Assembly (NCBI GenBank): GCA_944389145.1
Contig: CALXLH010000008.1
Span: 48,461 to 112,460 of the forward strand
Source of the DNA: an uncultured Spirochaetaceae bacterium
GTDB lineage: Bacteria; Spirochaetota; Spirochaetia; Sphaerochaetales; Sphaerochaetaceae
Length of the DNA: 64,000 nt
Direction: 5' to 3'
Each line of letters starts with the position of its first letter. The first letter of the stretch is position 1. A model generated the notes under the pieces. It saw only the letters and a list, made by a program, of their open reading frames with translations, did no database searches and was not told the origin of the DNA. Positions 15,748-25,573 of the stretch are shown piece after piece. The translations under genes were made by a program, and so were the position numbers.

Positions 15748-17394
15748 ATGAGAAGAAAGGTGATGATGTCGGTATTCGTGGCACTGCTTGCCTTCCTGAT
15801 CCTCTGCCCTCTTCTATCGATATTCGCCGAAGCGGTCTTCCAGGACGGCATATTCAGCCTAGGTCCGGCAATAGCCACTATCAGGGAAAGCGAGAACGCT
15901 GCGATGATAGGCTCATCGCTCCTCCTTGGACTGTTGGTCGTGATCACATCCTCCGTTATAGCGCTGCCTCTGGCCTACATCTTCTCACGCACGCAGCTTG
16001 CCAGATACCGCTTCTTTGATGTCATCTTCATGATCCCGTTCATGACGCCGCCATACATAGCTTCGATGGGATGGATACTCTTCATGCAGAAGAGGGGCCT
16101 GATGCAGCAGCTCTTTCCCTCTCTATCCTTCATCACAGACCACTTCTTCTCCTTAGGCGGATTGGTTCTGGTGATGAGCTTCCATGTCTTCCCGTTCATG
16201 ATGACGATGATGAAGAACGCCATGCTCTCCGTTCCCTCCTCGCTTGATGAGGCCGGGGCGGTACTAGGAGCCACGTTTCCGACAAGGCTGAGAAAGCTGT
16301 TCATGCCGCTCCTGACAGGAAACTACGCGATCGGCGCACTACTGGTATTCGTGAAGACGATATCTGAATATGGGACGCCATCCACCCTTGGACGCCGTAT
16401 AGGATTCGAGGTGTTCACCACCGATATCCATAGATATGCCACCGTAGCTCCGATAGAGTTCGGGAAGTCGGCATCGCTGGCATCGGTGCTGGTCGGCATA
16501 TGCCTACTGATCTGGATGCTGCAGAACTACATAACGATGAAGAAGACCTATAGCCTGATAGGAGGCAAGGGAGGAGCAATGCACATCAGGAAGCTGTCAC
16601 CTCCGGCGCTTGCCGCTGCCGTGGCGTTCATCGTGCTCGTGATCTTCTTCTCAATGGTCATACCATTGTTCTCAGTCATCTCCTCATCGCTGATCAACCT
16701 GCGTGGCTATGGCTTCAGAAGCGGAAACTTCACCCTTGGCAACTACGTAAGGTTATTCACCGAGGATAATCAGGGCACTGGAGCGCTTGCAGTCTCTATA
16801 TTCCTCGCCATCTCATCCGCTTCGATAGCAGCGATCCTCGGCACCCTGATCGTAATGGCCATACGTAGGACAGGAAGGAGGACTGGACAGGCAATAGAGG
16901 CCATGGCGTTACTGCCTGAGATGCTTCCGAGCATAGTGCTCGTACTCGGCATAATGCTATTCTATAATGCGATCTACAAGCTGATACCGATATACGGAAC
17001 GATATGGATTATGGTCCTGAGCTATGTGATACTCTTCCTGCCATATACTGTACAGTATGTCTCCTCATCCTACTCCCAGATAAGCCATAGCCTCTTAGCT
17101 GCCGGAAGGGTATCAGGAGGGAGCCCGGCATATGTGTTTATCCATGTAACGCTCCCGCTGATATCAAGGGGAATAATCTCCGGCTGGATGATGACCTTCA
17201 TCATAGCCTTCCGTGAACTCGTGACGCCATCGCTGATAGCACCTACCAATACGCTGACAGTCTCAACCTACATCATACGGCAGTTCGAGCAAGGCAGCGT
17301 CGGCAAGGGGATGTCGATGGCTGTGATATGCATACTTTTCAGTACCGTCTCGCTGCTCTTTCTCAACAAGGTCATACTACGCAAGAGGCATTGA
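15748..17394 (+). CDS. Fused ABC permease, FbpB/ThiP type
   Basis: 548 residues with two homologous permease modules of about six spans each, the fused layout of FbpB. EAA loops appear in each half (SLDEAGAVLGATFPTRLRK near 170, SLLAAGRVSGGSPAYVF near 455). It completes the three-gene importer of ATPase, binding protein and permease. No terminator is obvious in the 170-base spacer to the convergent MATE gene. Confidence 0.9.
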   Translation: MRRKVMMSVFVALLAFLILCPLLSIFAEAVFQDGIFSLGPAIATIRESENAAMIGSSLLLGLLVVITSSVIALPLAYIFSRTQLARYRFFDVIFMIPFMTPPYIASMGWILFMQKRGLMQQLFPSLSFITDHFFSLGGLVLVMSFHVFPFMMTMMKNAMLSVPSSLDEAGAVLGATFPTRLRKLFMPLLTGNYAIGALLVFVKTISEYGTPSTLGRRIGFEVFTTDIHRYATVAPIEFGKSASLASVLVGICLLIWMLQNYITMKKTYSLIGGKGGAMHIRKLSPPALAAAVAFIVLVIFFSMVIPLFSVISSSLINLRGYGFRSGNFTLGNYVRLFTEDNQGTGALAVSIFLAISSASIAAILGTLIVMAIRRTGRRTGQAIEAMALLPEMLPSIVLVLGIMLFYNAIYKLIPIYGTIWIMVLSYVILFLPYTVQYVSSSYSQISHSLLAAGRVSGGSPAYVFIHVTLPLISRGIISGWMMTFIIAFRELVTPSLIAPTNTLTVSTYIIRQFEQGSVGKGMSMAVICILFSTVSLLFLNKVILRKRH

Positions 17395-17567
17395 TAAGGA
17401 TCTGGAAGGACTCAGGGCATGAAGGAGGGAAGCATATTCTCCTCATAATCCTTGTCTGCCGAGCACCTGTTCCAGAACGGCTGGATGACGGGATCATGAT
17501 AATGCCGTTTGAATACTTCCTCGACAGGCTATGGAGAGGAGATATCCTCAGCTGATCGCTTAGAGCG

Positions 17568-18905
17568 TCAGGCTAAAGCCATCTTCCTCCTGTAGTGGAA
17601 GTAGTACGGAACCTCAAAGAGAAGCATCGCGCTCCATCCGGCAGCACAGGCATAGGCAATGGCATGGATGCCGAAATGCGGCACCAGCAGGAACGTGAAG
17701 ACGACCCTCAGCGAGGTCTGGATGAACGTGGACACAAGCGTTACCTTCATATTCCCGACACCGCGGAAACAGCCCTGTATACCGTTGGTGAAGGCGGGGA
17801 ATATATAGAAGAACGCCATCGTGGACAGATAGAGATGCCCTTCCTGAATGACCGCATCGGCCCCCTCTCCGCTGACAAACAGAGACATGATCGGACGATT
17901 GAAGAGCAGGACTGCGGATGCTATCAGCACGAAGTAGCAGGCCTCAAGGATGAGGCCCTTCCTGAATCCTTCCTGCATCCTGCCATAGTTCTTCGCTCCC
18001 CTGTTCTGCGCTATGAACGTAGTCATGGCATGGCTTATGCTCTGTTCCGGGGTGAAGGCAAAGTCATCGACGCGCGTTACCGCGTTATACGCGGCGATGA
18101 CAGAGACGCCAAGCGTGTTCACCGAGCTCTGTATCAGCAGCTTGCCAACCGGCTGGCAGGCCTGCTGGAGAGCCGTTACGGAACCATATGAGAGCGTAGT
18201 GCCAAGCATAGCCTTGTCGAGCCTCAGCTCAGAAGGACGCAGGCTCAGCAGAGGAACCCTCGCATAGATATATATGAAGCACAGCATAGCCGATACCATC
18301 TGAGCGACAGTCGTCGTCACCGCAGAGCATGTTATGCCAAAACCAAGATAACCGATGAAGAAGAGATCGAGCAGGCAGTTAAGCACGGAGGACGCCATCA
18401 GGAACTTCAGCGGCGTCTTCGAGTCCCCCACGCTCTTCAATGCCTGGGAGAGCGCGTTGTAGAAATATGTGAATGGCGCTCCTATGAAGATGATGCGCAG
18501 ATACAGCACCGTTATATCGAGAACGGAATCAGGCACGTTAAGGACACGCATCAGCGGATAAGCGAATATGATCCCAAGCGCTGCGACGGCAATGGAGAAG
18601 ATCGTGCCGGCAATCAACAGCGTCGAGAGCTCCTTCTTCAGGCTCTCATGGTCTTTCGCTCCGAAACAGGCACTCATTATGACGCCGGCGCCGATGCATA
18701 GCCCTGATATTCCCAGTATGAGGATGTTCATCACCGGACCTGCCATTCCGGTAGCAGCCAGGGCATCGGTACCGATGAAGCGACCGGCAATCATGGAATC
18801 AACGGCATTGTAAGCAAGCTGGAAGAGATTTCCCAGCACTAGCGGGACGGCATACCCGATCAGCTGACGGAATATGCGTCCCTTCGTCATATCCACAGAA
18901 GGCAT
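17568..18905 (-). CDS. MATE family exporter (second copy)
   Basis: 445 residues, about twelve spans, closer to the NorM/DinF-like group with N-terminal GYAVPLVLGNLFQLAYNAV followed by DSMIAGRFIG. It differs clearly from the exporter at 2773. Exported compound unknown. The ATG lacks a Shine-Dalgarno. TTGCTC (18935-18940), 17 bases, TAAACC (18912-18917) and six bases lead into it, a weaker case of the leaderless pattern seen elsewhere in the window. Confidence 0.88.
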   Translation of the reverse strand: MPSVDMTKGRIFRQLIGYAVPLVLGNLFQLAYNAVDSMIAGRFIGTDALAATGMAGPVMNILILGISGLCIGAGVIMSACFGAKDHESLKKELSTLLIAGTIFSIAVAALGIIFAYPLMRVLNVPDSVLDITVLYLRIIFIGAPFTYFYNALSQALKSVGDSKTPLKFLMASSVLNCLLDLFFIGYLGFGITCSAVTTTVAQMVSAMLCFIYIYARVPLLSLRPSELRLDKAMLGTTLSYGSVTALQQACQPVGKLLIQSSVNTLGVSVIAAYNAVTRVDDFAFTPEQSISHAMTTFIAQNRGAKNYGRMQEGFRKGLILEACYFVLIASAVLLFNRPIMSLFVSGEGADAVIQEGHLYLSTMAFFYIFPAFTNGIQGCFRGVGNMKVTLVSTFIQTSLRVVFTFLLVPHFGIHAIAYACAAGWSAMLLFEVPYYFHYRRKMALA

Positions 18906-18940
18906 GGAAAGGGTTTAGCACCTTCAGGGCAAATGAGCAA

Positions 18941-19855
18941 CTAGGCGGAGAGGAACATGATGATCAGCGGTAGCGTTATGAGGGAGAATAGCATGCTGAT
19001 GATCAGCGTCTGATTGCTGAATTCGACATTCCCTCCATAGCGCTTTGCGAGTATCACGTTGAAGGCTCCGACAGGGATCGCGGCCATGATGGTACAGATC
19101 GCGATGACGATATCAGAGGCACCGAACAGAAGAAGTCCTATATACGTAAGGGCAGGAAGCGCTATGAGACGGATGAATGAGACGACGTATGCATACTTAT
19201 CGGTGAAGATGCTCCTGACATTGACGCCGACAAGGCTTGCACCTATCACCATCATCGAAATAGGAACTGTCATATCCCCAAGCATGCCAAGGACCGTGTA
19301 GATATCGGATGGCAGGCGATACGGGGAGAAATATATGATATTCGAGACAACCACGGAGATTACATTGCTCGAAAGGAATGTCTTGAGCCTTATGGGCTCC
19401 TTCTGGGCGGAGAAGAGCCTGACGCCGATGGTATACATGAATAGCGTATACCCTATGCCGAACGCGGCAGCGAGAAGCATGTTCTCCATGCCGTAGAGAC
19501 TAGTGATAAGAGGATATCCGATGAATGCTGTATTCGCGAATACGGACGCGGTTACTGCAACCCCGCGCTTGTTATCCTCTATGGGAAGGATGCGGAAGAA
19601 ACCATAGCACAGGAGAAGCGAGAGTATGTAGAAGGCAAAGCTCGCACCTATGCAGATGAAGATCGCCTCGCCTGTCTCGGTCGAGAAAGGCCGTTGGGAC
19701 GAGGCTATTATGCTGCATGGGGTAAGGACATCGACGAGGATAGCCGTAAGGTCATTCTGCGTCGATTCTGAGAACCACCCTTTCTTTGCAAGGAAGAATC
19801 CCAGGCACACCATGACAAGGATCTGGAACATCAGGGAAAAAAGCAGCGATACCAT
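18941..19855 (-). CDS. AEC family carrier (malonate/carboxylate type)
   Basis: 304 residues, ten predicted spans split by a short loop. The N-terminal block QILVMVCLGFFLAKKGWFS and the C-terminal NVILAKRYGG-NVEFSNQTLIISMLFS are typical of AEC (auxin efflux carrier) proteins, some of which move malonate or malate. AAGGA precedes the start. It is the last gene of the aldolase-Tct operon and may export or import a product acid of that pathway. Confidence 0.85.
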   Translation of the reverse strand: MVSLLFSLMFQILVMVCLGFFLAKKGWFSESTQNDLTAILVDVLTPCSIIASSQRPFSTETGEAIFICIGASFAFYILSLLLCYGFFRILPIEDNKRGVAVTASVFANTAFIGYPLITSLYGMENMLLAAAFGIGYTLFMYTIGVRLFSAQKEPIRLKTFLSSNVISVVVSNIIYFSPYRLPSDIYTVLGMLGDMTVPISMMVIGASLVGVNVRSIFTDKYAYVVSFIRLIALPALTYIGLLLFGASDIVIAICTIMAAIPVGAFNVILAKRYGGNVEFSNQTLIISMLFSLITLPLIIMFLSA

Positions 19856-19872
19856 AATCCTTACCCCTTATC

Positions 19873-20838
19873 TCAGCTGACGACATTCACAGGATGGCCT
19901 GCAAGATACTGCTTCACGTTGTCCAGCGCCGTATCGATGATGCGCTGGCGGCTCTCCTTGGAAAGCCAGCTCATATGCGGCGTTATCAGGCAGTTCCTCG
20001 CCGTGAGAAGCGGACTGTCGGACGGAATCGGCTCGATCTCCGTAACATCAAGACCAGCAGCATAGAGCTTGCCGCTGTTGAGGGCATCAGCCAATGACTT
20101 CTCATCAACGAGCTGGCCCCTGGCATTGTTTATCAGGATCGCGCCATCCTTCATCATGGAGATCGTCTTCTCATTGATGAGGTGATGGTTCTCACCCGTC
20201 AGCGGGCAATGCAGGAATATGACATCGGACTGGGACAATACCTCATCCAGCGTTCCATAGCGGCATGTGCAGCTTTCGGCATCCTTGCTGCGATACTGAT
20301 CGTTATAGATGACATTCATTCCGATTGCCTGCATTATGCGGCCGGTAGTCTTTCCGATGCGTCCGAAGCCGATGATGCCACAGGTCTTGCCATCAAGCTC
20401 GATAAGAGGATGGACATCATAGACAAGTGCCCTGCTCTCATCCCACTTACCCTCATGTACACCATCGTTCATCAGCTGCATATGGCCGCATACCTCCAAT
20501 AGGAGGCTTACTGCATACTGAGCCACCATCGCCGTTCCATAGGATGGAACATTGCAGACGGTTATCCCATGCGCATGGCAGTAATCCATATCGATGGTAT
20601 TGTAGCCGGTAGAGAACGTGCCGATGTACCTAAGGGAAGGCGCTGCGCTAAGGTATTCAGCGCTCAGGTCCTCTGTCTGGCCAGGCAGACCGAGGATGAA
20701 CTCAGCATCCGCGATCTGCTCCGTGACCTTATCGAGAGGCGTATCGTCATTGATAGTCACATCGCCAAGGCCTCTGTAGCCATCCCAGCTGAGATCGCCG
20801 GGATTGACTACAGAACCATTCAAGATTACGAACTTCAT
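19873..20838 (-). CDS. D-isomer 2-hydroxyacid dehydrogenase
   Basis: 321 residues. The NAD(P)-binding motif GFGRIGKTTGRIMQAIG lies near 152, and the catalytic Arg-Glu-His triad sits in NNARGQLVDE, DVTEIEPIPSDSPL and LITPHMSWLS. The closest types reduce glyoxylate or hydroxypyruvate. The start overlaps the tctA stop by four bases, so they are one operon. In context it likely reduces the alpha-keto acid released by the aldolases, for example hydroxypyruvate, glyoxylate or pyruvate. This is inference. Confidence 0.88.
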   Translation of the reverse strand: MKFVILNGSVVNPGDLSWDGYRGLGDVTINDDTPLDKVTEQIADAEFILGLPGQTEDLSAEYLSAAPSLRYIGTFSTGYNTIDMDYCHAHGITVCNVPSYGTAMVAQYAVSLLLEVCGHMQLMNDGVHEGKWDESRALVYDVHPLIELDGKTCGIIGFGRIGKTTGRIMQAIGMNVIYNDQYRSKDAESCTCRYGTLDEVLSQSDVIFLHCPLTGENHHLINEKTISMMKDGAILINNARGQLVDEKSLADALNSGKLYAAGLDVTEIEPIPSDSPLLTARNCLITPHMSWLSKESRQRIIDTALDNVKQYLAGHPVNVVS

Positions 20839-22370
20839 GCGTTTGCGTCCGGGACATTCTCCCCACGTGCCGCGGCTTCCTCAAGGCGCTTATTAAGGCG
20901 TCTGTTATTTCTTACGGCCATTACGACTGAAACGATAGAGATAATATAGAACACTATCGCAATAGGAGAAAGCAAGGATGTTAAGGATCCTGTATCGCTT
21001 GCCATGAGAGCCCTTCTCAGGCTGGTCTCAGTGCTAGGCCCTAATATGAAGCCGATACACATTGGCCCGAGCGGATACCCCCATCCACTAAGGAAGTAAC
21101 CCATAAGTCCAAAAAGGACAAGAAAGATTACATCAAAAGTCCTGTTGCTGTTTGCGAATGCACCAACACCACAAAGCATCAAGATAACTGGTAGAAGAAT
21201 ATACTCCCTAACCGTCAGAACCTTGGTGAAGACCCTAATACCAAAGAACTCAAGGAGAACCATGAATACCACGGAAACACCGATTGCTGCGAAGCAGACA
21301 TATACGAGATCCGGATTGGTATCGAAGAGAAGCGGTCCAGGAGAGATTCCGTGGATCTGCAGGGCACTCAAGAGGAAAGCCGTTCCGATATCTCCAGGGA
21401 TACCGAGGGTAAGAAGCGGGATCATAGCACCACAGACAGTCGCGTTATTCGCAGTCTCAGATGCAACGATGCCATCCATGATACCCGTTCCGAACTTCTC
21501 AGGATACTTCGATGAACTCTTCGCGATCGAGTAAGCCATGAGGTTGGAGGTACTGGCACCGATTCCAGGCAGGATTCCAATTCCGACGCCGATAGCGGCA
21601 GAACGGATCATATTCCAGATCTGCCGCACATATTCCTTAACAGTGAAGCCAAAACCATGCATTTTCGTTGCATGTCCAAAATCTGAAGTCTTTAAGTCTG
21701 TAGGAGACTTAATTGACTTCATTACCGTCGAAACAGCAAATGAACCAGTTAGCACCGCAACAAGATTAAATCCTGCAGCTAGATTATTACTACCGAAAGA
21801 AAACCTCGGAGTATAATCAATTGGAGCAATTCCTATGCAAGCAATAAAAACGCCAAGGAACCCAGAAACTAATCCTTTAGCCAAGGACTTTCCCGAAAGG
21901 CTCGCCATCATCGTCAGAGCGAACACATAGATCGAGAAGTATTCAACTGATGTGAAATGGAGTGCTACCGCAGCCATCGGTCTTGAAATCGTAATGAGGG
22001 CGATCATTCCAATGAGAGTCCCCATAAACGAATAGAAGATACCGATTCCCATCGCTCTTCCAGCCTGGCCTTTCTTAGCCATCGGATGGCCATCGAAGCA
22101 GGTTGCCATTGCGGCAGCAGTACCAGGTATATTCAGCAATGTCGCGCTTATCAATCCTCCTGAAACACCACCAATGAATACACCTATTATCATGGCAATG
22201 CCATCTACAGGATCAAGTACAAATGTAAGAGGTAAACATAGGCATACTGCCATAGAGGTATCAAGCCCAGGCAATGCCCCAAAGACAATACCAAGAAACA
22301 CTCCACCCAAAACAAGTACGAGTGTTGTTGGATTCAACAAAGATGCCAATGCACTAATAAACAATTCCAT
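20835..22370 (-). CDS. tctA: Tripartite tricarboxylate transporter, large permease TctA
   Basis: 511 residues with about twelve spans. The family block GALPGLDTSMAVCLCLPLTF lies near residue 32 and GIGILPGIGASTSNLMAYS near 257. TctA forms the channel of sodium-driven carboxylate importers that work with a periplasmic TctC. GAGGAG precedes the start. Base composition changes within the gene: parts near 21640-21900 and 22080-22370 are richer in A+T than the rest. Confidence 0.93.
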   Translation of the reverse strand: MELFISALASLLNPTTLVLVLGGVFLGIVFGALPGLDTSMAVCLCLPLTFVLDPVDGIAMIIGVFIGGVSGGLISATLLNIPGTAAAMATCFDGHPMAKKGQAGRAMGIGIFYSFMGTLIGMIALITISRPMAAVALHFTSVEYFSIYVFALTMMASLSGKSLAKGLVSGFLGVFIACIGIAPIDYTPRFSFGSNNLAAGFNLVAVLTGSFAVSTVMKSIKSPTDLKTSDFGHATKMHGFGFTVKEYVRQIWNMIRSAAIGVGIGILPGIGASTSNLMAYSIAKSSSKYPEKFGTGIMDGIVASETANNATVCGAMIPLLTLGIPGDIGTAFLLSALQIHGISPGPLLFDTNPDLVYVCFAAIGVSVVFMVLLEFFGIRVFTKVLTVREYILLPVILMLCGVGAFANSNRTFDVIFLVLFGLMGYFLSGWGYPLGPMCIGFILGPSTETSLRRALMASDTGSLTSLLSPIAIVFYIISIVSVVMAVRNNRRLNKRLEEAAARGENVPDANA

Positions 22371-22380
22371 ACTACACTCC

Positions 22381-22905
22381 TCACCTAAGAATATTGATAG
22401 GGATGTACTTGCAGATACCCACAGGTAGCATCAGGAAGAACTCCTGCCTAAACAGAATATAAACGAATGTAGGAATCACTAGTGAAATTATGATTATAAC
22501 CGGCCAGTTTCTCTTTTTTTCCCTAACTGTCAGGAGAGTCATGGAAACAAAAAGGTAAATAATACTAGCGAACAAGAAACCTATTTTCTTCAAAGAAAGA
22601 GCATAAAGCAACGTCCATCCCCATTCAATGAAATGCATATACTTTATTGCAAGTTCTTTTCTCGTAAGTGGAACCGTTGATTCTACATCCTTTTTTTCAA
22701 CTACCACTTGTTCCTTTTGCGCACGGAGTGCCCGCGGTAACATTGAAGCACCTACAATAACAAAAAGAACACCAAGAAGCTTAGGCATGAAATCCGGCCC
22801 AATGGCAATCGAATGAACCGTCGTCTCAATGCTAAATGAAGCAATGAAAATCACAGCACCGAAAACCATTATTATAATGGGTTCAATAACAGGATTTTTT
22901 TTCAT
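22381..22905 (-). CDS. tctB: Tripartite tricarboxylate transporter, small permease TctB
   Basis: 174 residues with four hydrophobic segments (about 7-30, 36-55, 95-120, 133-172), the layout of TctB, the least conserved subunit. Identity rests mainly on its place between tctA and tctC and the typical start with an early IGPDFMPKLLGVL loop. A+T-rich. GGGAGA lies ahead of the ATG. Confidence 0.85.
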   Translation of the reverse strand: MKKNPVIEPIIIMVFGAVIFIASFSIETTVHSIAIGPDFMPKLLGVLFVIVGASMLPRALRAQKEQVVVEKKDVESTVPLTRKELAIKYMHFIEWGWTLLYALSLKKIGFLFASIIYLFVSMTLLTVREKKRNWPVIIIISLVIPTFVYILFRQEFFLMLPVGICKYIPINILR

Positions 22906-22921
22906 GAAATCTCCCTCACAG

Positions 22922-22950
22922 AGCAGGGAGGAAAAAACCTCCTCCCTGCT
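22922..22950 (-). other. Intercistronic stem-loop between tctC and tctB
   Basis: AGCAGGGAGGA and TCCTCCCTGCT form a perfect 11-bp stem around a seven-base loop directly after the binding-protein gene. As at 7554-7580, it would favour binding-protein mRNA over permease mRNA. There is no long T-run, so partial termination or 3'-end protection is likely. Confidence 0.6.
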
Positions 22951-22983
22951 TAGTTTGTTTCTTCAATAGGTATTACCTATTAA

Positions 22984-23967
22984 TTACCATCTATCATTAT
23001 CAACAGCATCTTTCATATCGAACCATGCGGTCTTTGCAGTCTTATACCATTCAGCAGCTTCTTCCGGTCCCCGGAAATCAGGGGTATACTGAAGAGCCTG
23101 GAAAGTCGCAACATGATCTGGATCATTTAATACTGTCTCACACATATCGGCAAACTTCTGAATAATCTCATCAGGGGTTCCCTTCTTTGCAAATAAGATA
23201 TATGTTGCAGCAAAATCCGGGCCAAGATCATATCCCTGCTCGGCAAACGTCGGGGTATCAGGAGCAAATGCACACCTATTCTGGCAGATAGAACCAACGA
23301 TAGCGATCTGACCAGCAGTTACATAATCTTTAACAAGAGACTGGGTAGATGATACTACATCACACTCACCGGACAAAAGGGCGACAAGCTTATCGGAACC
23401 AGAGGAGATATCGACCTTCTTGAACTTTCCGCCCATGGCCTGCTCCATAGCTACAGCATGGAACTGTGAAGGCGCGCCAAGGGTTGCCGCGAACTTAACA
23501 GTTCCAGGGTTCGCATTGATTTCCTTTGCCATAGCATCAGCAGTAGTAATATTAGAACTTGCATCAACGACAATAACCTGATTATCGGCCTTTGCAATCG
23601 TACAAACAGGTACAAATTCCTCATCAATATCATAGATAAAGGAACCAGTTACCTGGCTTGTAAAGATATTTCCATTATCAAGAAGGAGCTGATACCCATC
23701 TGGATCACTGTCTACAAGATACTGATGACCAACGTTTCCATTGTTTCCATCCATATTCTGAACAACGACGTTAACATCAGAAGTCTGAGTAAGAGCATTT
23801 GAAAGGATACGGGCAATCTGATCAACATCTCCACCAGTCTTTGCACCCACAACAATCGTTATAGATCTTTCAGGATAATTATTGATCGCATCTTCAGGGC
23901 TTCCACCTGCGAATGCAACACTAACTGCAACGATAGCAATAAGAAGGATTGCTAATAATTTCTTCAT
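22984..23967 (-). CDS. tctC: Tripartite tricarboxylate transporter binding protein TctC
   Basis: 327 residues. The signal peptide ends SVAFA, then GGSPED with no lipobox. The family features are NNYPERSITIVVGAKTGGDVD at the mature N-terminus, NGNVGHQYLVDSDPDGYQLL near 80 and CAFAPDTPTFAEQGYD near 240. TctC/BugT proteins bind carboxylates in the periplasm through main-chain contacts, so the ligand cannot be read from sequence. AAGGAGAAG precedes the ATG. Confidence 0.92.
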   Translation of the reverse strand: MKKLLAILLIAIVAVSVAFAGGSPEDAINNYPERSITIVVGAKTGGDVDQIARILSNALTQTSDVNVVVQNMDGNNGNVGHQYLVDSDPDGYQLLLDNGNIFTSQVTGSFIYDIDEEFVPVCTIAKADNQVIVVDASSNITTADAMAKEINANPGTVKFAATLGAPSQFHAVAMEQAMGGKFKKVDISSGSDKLVALLSGECDVVSSTQSLVKDYVTAGQIAIVGSICQNRCAFAPDTPTFAEQGYDLGPDFAATYILFAKKGTPDEIIQKFADMCETVLNDPDHVATFQALQYTPDFRGPEEAAEWYKTAKTAWFDMKDAVDNDRW

Positions 23968-23983
23968 TTTTTCTTCTCCTTTT

Positions 23984-25549
23984 TTATTTTTCTTTTACAG
24001 CACCTTTTACAGCATTCGCAAATTTAGAGAATCCCCAGACAAGGAACTGTAAATCCGATCCGACATTAAGGACGCTCGCTCCAGAGGCAAGCTCTGCCGC
24101 GACATCCTCTTCCTTATAGCACTGGCCGAAGAGCGCTACATGAGAAGCCTTGATCTTCTCCGTGGCTTCCTCTATGGCCTTCTTCACGACAGGCGCATCA
24201 TTCTCTCCGGGAAGCCCATAGGATGCGGAGAGATCGGATGGTCCGATAGCCGCATAGTCAAGCTCCTTGATGGAGAGGATCTTATCGAGCTCCTCGATAC
24301 AGCCCTTAGTCTCGACCATGAGACCTACGACAGTATTCTCATTAGCCCTGACGGCAAGCTCCGCGGGAGTCGCATCAAGCCCGTATCCGACACCCGGGGT
24401 AATCGGGCAGAAACCCCTGTTACCTACAGGCGGATACTTAGTGGCCTTCACGACCTCTAGGGCCTCCTCGTAGGTAGATACCTGCGGTGCGATGATACCA
24501 TCAGCGCCCATATCGAGGATGCGTCCTATCGCTGCCCTGCTCTTATCATAGATTCGCACGATAGCCTTTCCGCCACGGCAGTGGATAGCACGGATCATGT
24601 CGGTGATATCCCTATCGGAATAGGCGAAATGCTCATTGTCGATGACAACGAAATCAATTCCAGACATAACTGCGATCTCGGCGATGGCAGGTTCCGCGAT
24701 CCTCAGGTAGGACATAGAGACAAGCTCCTTGTTCCTGAGTCTCTTGATAGGATCGCCTGACCTCAGCCTTTCACCACAAGCACTCTTAAGTATACCAATA
24801 TGGTCAGCAAACTGCTGGGTAAGCATCTGGAGATCACTCTTAAAATTTATGTTGCATTCCCCCTCAGCCACTTTCTTAAGTGCAGAATCAACATCTGAAA
24901 CCATGCACTCAACAGGAAAGCCCGCTGCTCTAATCCTTCTGACCAACTCATTTAAATCCGCCTGAATATCTGGATCAGATGCACGACCTGGACGACCATA
25001 TGATCCGGAAAAATCAGAAGGACCAATGATGATCATATCAATTCCAGGAACCTTCATAATCTCGTCAAGATTTGCAAACCCTTTCCGTGATTCAACCATC
25101 ACCTCAACAGTTACAGCATCATTCTTTTTCTTGTAGTATTCCAGAACGTCAATCCCAATACCAAAATCAGCACCTCTTGTGATCGGGCAACAACCTCTAT
25201 TTCCTACAGGTGGATACTTTACAGCATCAACAAGCAACTTAGCTTCCTCTGCCGTCTCAACATTTGGAATAAGGACACCATCAATTCCCATATCCATTGC
25301 TCGATAAAGGCCGGCCGGCGTCTTGGGAACATGTCGTAATGTGCATTTTCCTCCAGCTCCGTGGACAGCTCTTACAATATTTACAATATCGCTATCGGTA
25401 AATGGATAATGCTCATTATCAATACAAACACTATCAATTCCACATTTTATCATAAGCTCTGCAATCATTGGATTAGCAAACCGCAGCATTGCTGTTACAA
25501 GCAACTTATGATCTCTCATTTTGATTTTTGCACTATTGACATAGTCCAT
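23984..25549 (-). CDS. Two-domain HpcH/HpaI-family aldolase (copy 1)
   Basis: 521 residues made of two complete HpcH/HpaI class II aldolase domains, about 1-260 and 265-521. Such enzymes cleave 2-keto-3-deoxy or 4-hydroxy-2-keto acids to pyruvate and an aldehyde using a divalent metal. Both domains keep the catalytic His (CIDNEHYPFTD, VIDNEHFAYSD), Arg (TLRHVPKT, IVRIYDKS), metal-binding Glu (VMVESRKG, LMVETKGC) and Asp (IIGPSDFSGSYG, AIGPSDLSASYG). Family members normally have one domain of about 250 residues. The N-terminal half is encoded in clearly A+T-richer DNA (24790-25549) than the C-terminal half. Confidence 0.88.
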   Translation of the reverse strand: MDYVNSAKIKMRDHKLLVTAMLRFANPMIAELMIKCGIDSVCIDNEHYPFTDSDIVNIVRAVHGAGGKCTLRHVPKTPAGLYRAMDMGIDGVLIPNVETAEEAKLLVDAVKYPPVGNRGCCPITRGADFGIGIDVLEYYKKKNDAVTVEVMVESRKGFANLDEIMKVPGIDMIIIGPSDFSGSYGRPGRASDPDIQADLNELVRRIRAAGFPVECMVSDVDSALKKVAEGECNINFKSDLQMLTQQFADHIGILKSACGERLRSGDPIKRLRNKELVSMSYLRIAEPAIAEIAVMSGIDFVVIDNEHFAYSDRDITDMIRAIHCRGGKAIVRIYDKSRAAIGRILDMGADGIIAPQVSTYEEALEVVKATKYPPVGNRGFCPITPGVGYGLDATPAELAVRANENTVVGLMVETKGCIEELDKILSIKELDYAAIGPSDLSASYGLPGENDAPVVKKAIEEATEKIKASHVALFGQCYKEEDVAAELASGASVLNVGSDLQFLVWGFSKFANAVKGAVKEK

Positions 25550-25573
25550 ATCTATACCTCCAATTCCTTAGGA

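Noticed and set aside
17395..17567. Short frame ending MPFEYFLDRLWRGDILS after the Fbp-type permease gene
   Set aside because: No start with a Shine-Dalgarno, no family recognised and it begins inside the permease gene; probably chance or an untraceable remnant.
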